The notes beneath the pieces are model-generated. The model saw nothing but the letters and a program-made list of their open reading frames with translations, did not search any database and had not been told where the DNA came from. Shown here in pieces: positions 7,733 through 10,205 of a DNA stretch of 10,205 bases (its first letter is position 1; every line of letters starts with the position of its first letter). The stretch is from assembly GCA_023091735.1 (NCBI GenBank), contig JALKBU010001500.1:1-10205 (forward strand), read 5' to 3'. Origin of the DNA: Trichomonas tenax (lineage: Eukaryota > Parabasalia > Trichomonadida > Trichomonadidae). Made by a program: the position numbers and the translations under genes.

Positions 7733-8335
7733 ATGGAAGAAACAGCGAATAAAGGTTCGGTAGTACAATTATTGCCTTTAAAAACGAAAGTATTGAAACC
7801 TATAGAAGTTACACTTCCTGTTATTGAGTCTGAAAAATCACCAAAATTATCATCAAAAGTTATTCAGAATCCAGCTTCCGTTTTCATAGACGAGTTCGTT
7901 GTAGAAAACAAGCTGCCGGTTTTAGATATTCCAACACCTTTTATTCCGCCAGTAATAGAAAATTTACCACAAAATTTAATTCCAAGTCCAACAAAGATAA
8001 ACATAAAGAGCACTAATGTGATGCCTGTCCAAAAAGAAGACAGACATTTAATAATATTGAATTCGAATATATTTCCAAGTAATGATATAAAAATGTTTTC
8101 GGATTTCAATGTAGTAATTAAGCCAATCATTCCTGCAATATTGCTCCCCAATAAAATCTGCGTTATGTTTGCATCAGATTTAAAGCTAGCAATTGACATA
8201 GCATTCATGTACAACTCTGTAATAGTGCTTACGGCAGAAGACGTTTGGTTCATAGCAGATCCATTTATTTTCCGGAAGATTGATTCTCAAGAGTCAATAC
8301 CACATGTGCTCAAATCATTCTTTCCATCCGCATAG
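7733..8335 (+). CDS. hypothetical protein, 200 aa, proline-rich N-terminal half
   Basis: This is an intact frame from ATG to TAG. Residues 1-100 are rich in Pro, Val, Ile and Lys (LPVLDIPTPFIPP, NLPQNLIPSP), suggesting an extended or disordered region. Residues about 103-200 look like a small globular fold with alternating strands and a helix: HLIILNSNIF, FNVVIKPIIPAILLP, KICVMFASDLKLAIDIAF, SVIVLTAEDVWFIAD. It ends in SFFPSA. I see no catalytic motif, signal peptide or true membrane segment, and do not recognise the family. A hydrophobic antisense frame (8253-7864) is judged a shadow. The gene is convergent with RPL5. It is the only intact gene here ending in TAG; a TAAA follows 37 nt later, at 8373. 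It is probably real, since it is long and open in AT-rich DNA. Confidence 0.7.
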   Translation: MEETANKGSVVQLLPLKTKVLKPIEVTLPVIESEKSPKLSSKVIQNPASVFIDEFVVENKLPVLDIPTPFIPPVIENLPQNLIPSPTKINIKSTNVMPVQKEDRHLIILNSNIFPSNDIKMFSDFNVVIKPIIPAILLPNKICVMFASDLKLAIDIAFMYNSVIVLTAEDVWFIADPFIFRKIDSQESIPHVLKSFFPSA

Positions 8336-8659
8336 ACATCGTTTATTTATTGAGTGTCATACATGAGGAAAGTAAATTTTGAATCAATATTGATATCTTT
8401 CTCATTATCTGTGCCTAACTAATTTGTTATCTATTAGCACTAATGCTTTAATGAGTACTAATCGATTTCATATTATATTTCAACATAACACAAAAAATAT
8501 ATGTATTCATTCGAAATTAAGAATTATTTCAACAAATATCATATTTCTTTAATGCCCATAAGAAGAATATTAATTAAACACTATACATAAAGGAATAATT
8601 ATAAAGGAAAAGTATAAAACATATAATTATTTGTCTAAAATAAACCAATCGTCTAAATT
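8336..8659. other. convergent intergenic region with one imperfect hairpin
   Basis: This space separates the 3' ends of two convergent genes. It is AT-rich and without coding sign. The only structure I noticed is the inverted repeat at 8433-8462. Confidence 0.55.
8433..8462. repeat. imperfect inverted repeat, 12-nt arms, 6-nt loop
   Basis: ATTAGCACTAAT and ATGAGTACTAAT face each other across GCTTTA, with two mismatches of twelve. It lies about 100 nt after the 200-residue gene and 200 nt after RPL5. It could fold in RNA from either gene if transcripts read through. No known role. Confidence 0.35.
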
Positions 8660-8663
8660 TTTA
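8660..8663 (-). terminator. stop-linked TAAA 3' processing motif of RPL5
   Basis: The RPL5 stop codon TAA is followed by A, so stop and UAAA signal coincide. This is the arrangement known for trichomonad mRNAs. Confidence 0.45.
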
Positions 8664-9587
8664 CTTGCGTGGTGGGAGTCCAGCAGCAGCAAGGCGCTCG
8701 TTAAGGAGCTTGCGCTTCTCATCGAAGGAAAGCTTCTTGGTCTGTGGGACCTTTGGAGCGTGCTTTTGCTTCATCTCCTCAGCATGCTTCTTCTTATCAG
8801 CAATCTCTGTAGCAGCTGGGTTCTTTCTAATAGCAACATGAGCATCCTTATACATCTTTTCTAAGCTTTCAGCAGTGATGCCAGCCTTGACATAGCGAGC
8901 GAACTGCTTGTTGTACTTCTCTTCGTTCTCCTTCTTGAGCTTGCGCATGTAGTCAGCGACAGCACCACCGTAGATGTAGTACTGGTTGCCCTTGACGATC
9001 TTGTCCTTGGCAACATCTTTGCGGTCCTTTGTGGCATCCTTGTCCTTCTTGTCGAACTTACAGGCAAGGCGGCAGACCTCGTGTGGGATGAAGAGGCCAC
9101 CATCGACGGCACCCTTCATGACGGCGAAGACTTTAGCGCCTGTTGTTGTGCGGGCAAGACCGACATCGAGGATAACCTTGAATGGGCGGCGGTTATCATC
9201 GTCAGCGAGGTATTCCTCTGTGATCTCTGTCTTGAAGACGTCAGCGAGCTTCATCTGTGTGAGGAAGCGGCGGGCAACAAGGAGACCTGTAGCGTAGGCA
9301 GCTGGATAGTTGGAGAGACCGAGCTTGATGCCGTACTTTGGAAGTTCTGTGGAGAGAGCCTGGCAGACTGTCTTATCGCCCGTGAGCTCAGCAACAACGA
9401 TCTGGGCGATAACCTTTGTGTTTGTGATACGAGCGACAAGGCGGTACTTGGCAGCGCCGTACTTTGTCTTGTCCTGCTGGATCAACTGAGTACGCTGGAC
9501 GTAGTCAGTCTTAGCCTCACGCCGCCTGCGGAACTTTGTCTGGAAGCGGGAGAAGTAGCCTGTGTTCTTGACGACTTTAGCAGACAT
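8661..9587 (-). CDS. RPL5: 60S ribosomal protein L5 (uL18)
   Basis: uL18 binds 5S rRNA, forms the 5S particle with uL5 (RPL11), and sits in the central protuberance of the large subunit. The 308-residue frame has the family's landmarks in order: KNTGYFSRFQTKFRRRRE and KTDYVQR (7-32), KYGIKLGLSNYPAAYATGLL with VARR (84-107), KGAVDGGLFIPHE (158-170), GGAVADYMRKL (207-217), YKDAH with AIRKNP (226-247 region), and a lysine-rich tail ending PPRK. Length is close to the usual ~297-305. The few extra residues include a Lys/Asp-rich stretch around 179-199 (KKDKDATKDRKDVAKDK), where the animal protein has different sequence. There are no introns. GC is far higher than in the flanks, and codon choice is strongly biased, as expected of high expression. 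Start ATG and TAA stop are unambiguous. Gln is encoded only by CAA/CAG. Confidence 0.98.
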   Translation of the reverse strand: MSAKVVKNTGYFSRFQTKFRRRREAKTDYVQRTQLIQQDKTKYGAAKYRLVARITNTKVIAQIVVAELTGDKTVCQALSTELPKYGIKLGLSNYPAAYATGLLVARRFLTQMKLADVFKTEITEEYLADDDNRRPFKVILDVGLARTTTGAKVFAVMKGAVDGGLFIPHEVCRLACKFDKKDKDATKDRKDVAKDKIVKGNQYYIYGGAVADYMRKLKKENEEKYNKQFARYVKAGITAESLEKMYKDAHVAIRKNPAATEIADKKKHAEEMKQKHAPKVPQTKKLSFDEKRKLLNERLAAAGLPPRK

Positions 9588-9593
9588 CGAAAG

Positions 9594-9626
9594 AAAAGGT
9601 CGACCAAAACCGTTCCTAAAAGTGAC
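9594..9626 (-). promoter_or_regulatory. RPL5 core promoter candidates (CCTTTT and TCACTT)
   Basis: Two possible start elements lie close to the ATG at 9587. CCTTTT (9599-9594) resembles the trichomonad M5 motif, which overlaps transcription starts, and would leave a leader of about 10 nt. TCACT (9625-9621) matches the classic initiator, with +1 at 9623 and a leader of 36 nt. AACGGT, a Myb-type core like that in the M3 element, lies between them (9614-9609). M5 plus a Myb-type element just upstream is the arrangement described for initiator-less trichomonad genes, so I favour CCTTTT, without being able to decide. Confidence 0.45.
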
Positions 9627-10087
9627 ACTCGCATTTCTTATTTACATATTTGGCATATAAATAACTTTATGTCATGTAATATATATCTACATGGCATAAT
9701 ATTGACTTCAAGCACCCTGTTTTCCAGTAGCTTATCCCCTTATAATTTCTTCAACGAACAAAACTTATTTTCATTCTTAAATATATATAGAGAATTATGA
9801 ATATAATCTAAATTTTTAGGAATTGGATAAATAACCACAGTTTTCCAAATCACAAGTTGATAATTTTGAGAGATTTTGCCACTTTGATCGTGCAATTCTA
9901 TTCTATTCCATTGGCGATGCTTCCGGTACGTTTTTGATCTGCAAACCAGAACGTTCCTAGAAAAATACAAAGGGGTGTTGCAAGGGTTGGGGACTGGGAC
10001 AAAATAGAACAACGTGCTTTTCTGACATGTAACTTATTTTTGACATGTAAGATCAGGATGTCAAAATAAAGGAAAGTTACGTGTTTG
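9627..10087. other. upstream intergenic region of RPL5
   Basis: This region lacks convincing coding sequence. Minus-strand frames at 10182-9898 and 10012-9740 are open but have no recognisable domain and poor composition. The left part is AT-rich; the right part (about 9900 on) is more mixed. It contains a 10-bp direct repeat, TGACATGTAA, at 10023 and 10041. Confidence 0.45.
10023..10050. repeat. two copies of TGACATGTAA, 18 nt apart
   Basis: Identical 10-mers at 10023-10032 and 10041-10050 lie about 90-110 nt before the possible gene start at 10136. Paired sites of this kind can bind a regulator, but no known factor is implied. Confidence 0.4.
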
Positions 10088-10098
10088 GGCGGGAAAAA
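10084..10098 (+). promoter_or_regulatory. E2F-like element, TTTGGGCGGGAAAAA
   Basis: The core GGCGGGAAA (10088-10096) matches the E2F/DP binding consensus (TTTSSCGC and its GGCGGGAA form). It lies 40 nt upstream of an ATG on the plus strand, the usual place for such a site. It is a rare GC block in AT-rich DNA. E2F/DP-type factors are widespread in eukaryotes; their use here is inferred. Confidence 0.35.
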
Positions 10099-10135
10099 TG
10101 GAAAAGTGTCAATAGGTTGAAATGGATTGAACTCA

Positions 10136-10205
10136 ATGTTGGAAGCCAAAGAAGACTTCATTATGAGTAGTTGTGGCCTCATAGTGAAGGATGACCTGGT
10201 GATCT
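10136..10205 (+). CDS. possible gene start running off the right edge
   Basis: From the ATG at 10136 the frame stays open to the window end (23 codons). It begins MLEAKEDFIMSSCGLIVKDD. In-frame TGA at 10118 bounds it upstream. Composition is more codon-like than the sequence before it, and an E2F-like site sits 40 nt upstream. It would be divergent from RPL5. The visible part is too short to name a product, and a minus-strand frame overlaps it, so this is tentative. Confidence 0.35.
   Translation, partial: MLEAKEDFIMSSCGLIVKDDLVI

Noticed and set aside
7864..8253. Minus-strand open frame with hydrophobic stretches that look like membrane segments
   Set aside because: It lies wholly inside the plus-strand 200-residue gene. 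Its hydrophobicity mirrors that gene's Lys/Asn and Ile/Val codons read backwards, and the plus frame is longer and better formed.
9081..9800. Long plus-strand open frame (239 codons) antisense to RPL5
   Set aside because: It is a by-product of the GC-rich, biased codons of RPL5 on the other strand. It has no recognisable domain, and it runs on into the noncoding upstream DNA.

Overview
The window looks like nuclear DNA of a unicellular eukaryote with AT-rich, intron-poor chromosomes. A parabasalid (trichomonad, Trichomonas or Tritrichomonas type) is the best fit. The anchor is an intact, intronless, eukaryote-type ribosomal protein L5 (uL18) gene at the right. It is much richer in GC than its surroundings, as expected of a highly expressed gene in such a genome. 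Supporting signs are stop codons merged with a TAAA motif, copies of the trichomonad initiator (TCA followed by pyrimidine and T/A) near start codons, short intergenic spaces, and neighbouring genes for long coiled-coil proteins. The genus is inference. No gene here is bacterial.

Left third (about 1-4140): a graveyard. At the extreme left edge, a consensus initiator sits 7 nt before an ATG on the minus strand, so a gene probably runs off the window there. Next comes a broken minus-strand gene for a helical-repeat (ARM/HEAT-like) protein. A decayed plus-strand transposon gene of the PIF/Harbinger (HARBI1, DDE_Tnp_4) superfamily abuts its 5' end. The third relic is a heavily mutated minus-strand gene for a charged, coiled-coil-rich protein that I do not recognise. 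Nearly all nonsense codons in these relics are TAA or TAG, often where glutamine would fit.

Middle (4442-7393): two intact minus-strand genes for coiled-coil proteins of 427 and 308 residues, separated by about 700 nt of AT-rich DNA with no gene.

Right (7733-10205): an intact plus-strand gene for a 200-residue unknown protein, divergent from the 308-residue gene; then RPL5 on the minus strand, convergent with it. About 550 nt beyond RPL5, a possible plus-strand gene starts near the right edge, behind an E2F-like GGCGGGAAA element. There is no sign of an operon or of a joint pathway; each intact gene appears to have its own promoter and 3' end. I found no tRNA, rRNA or CRISPR.
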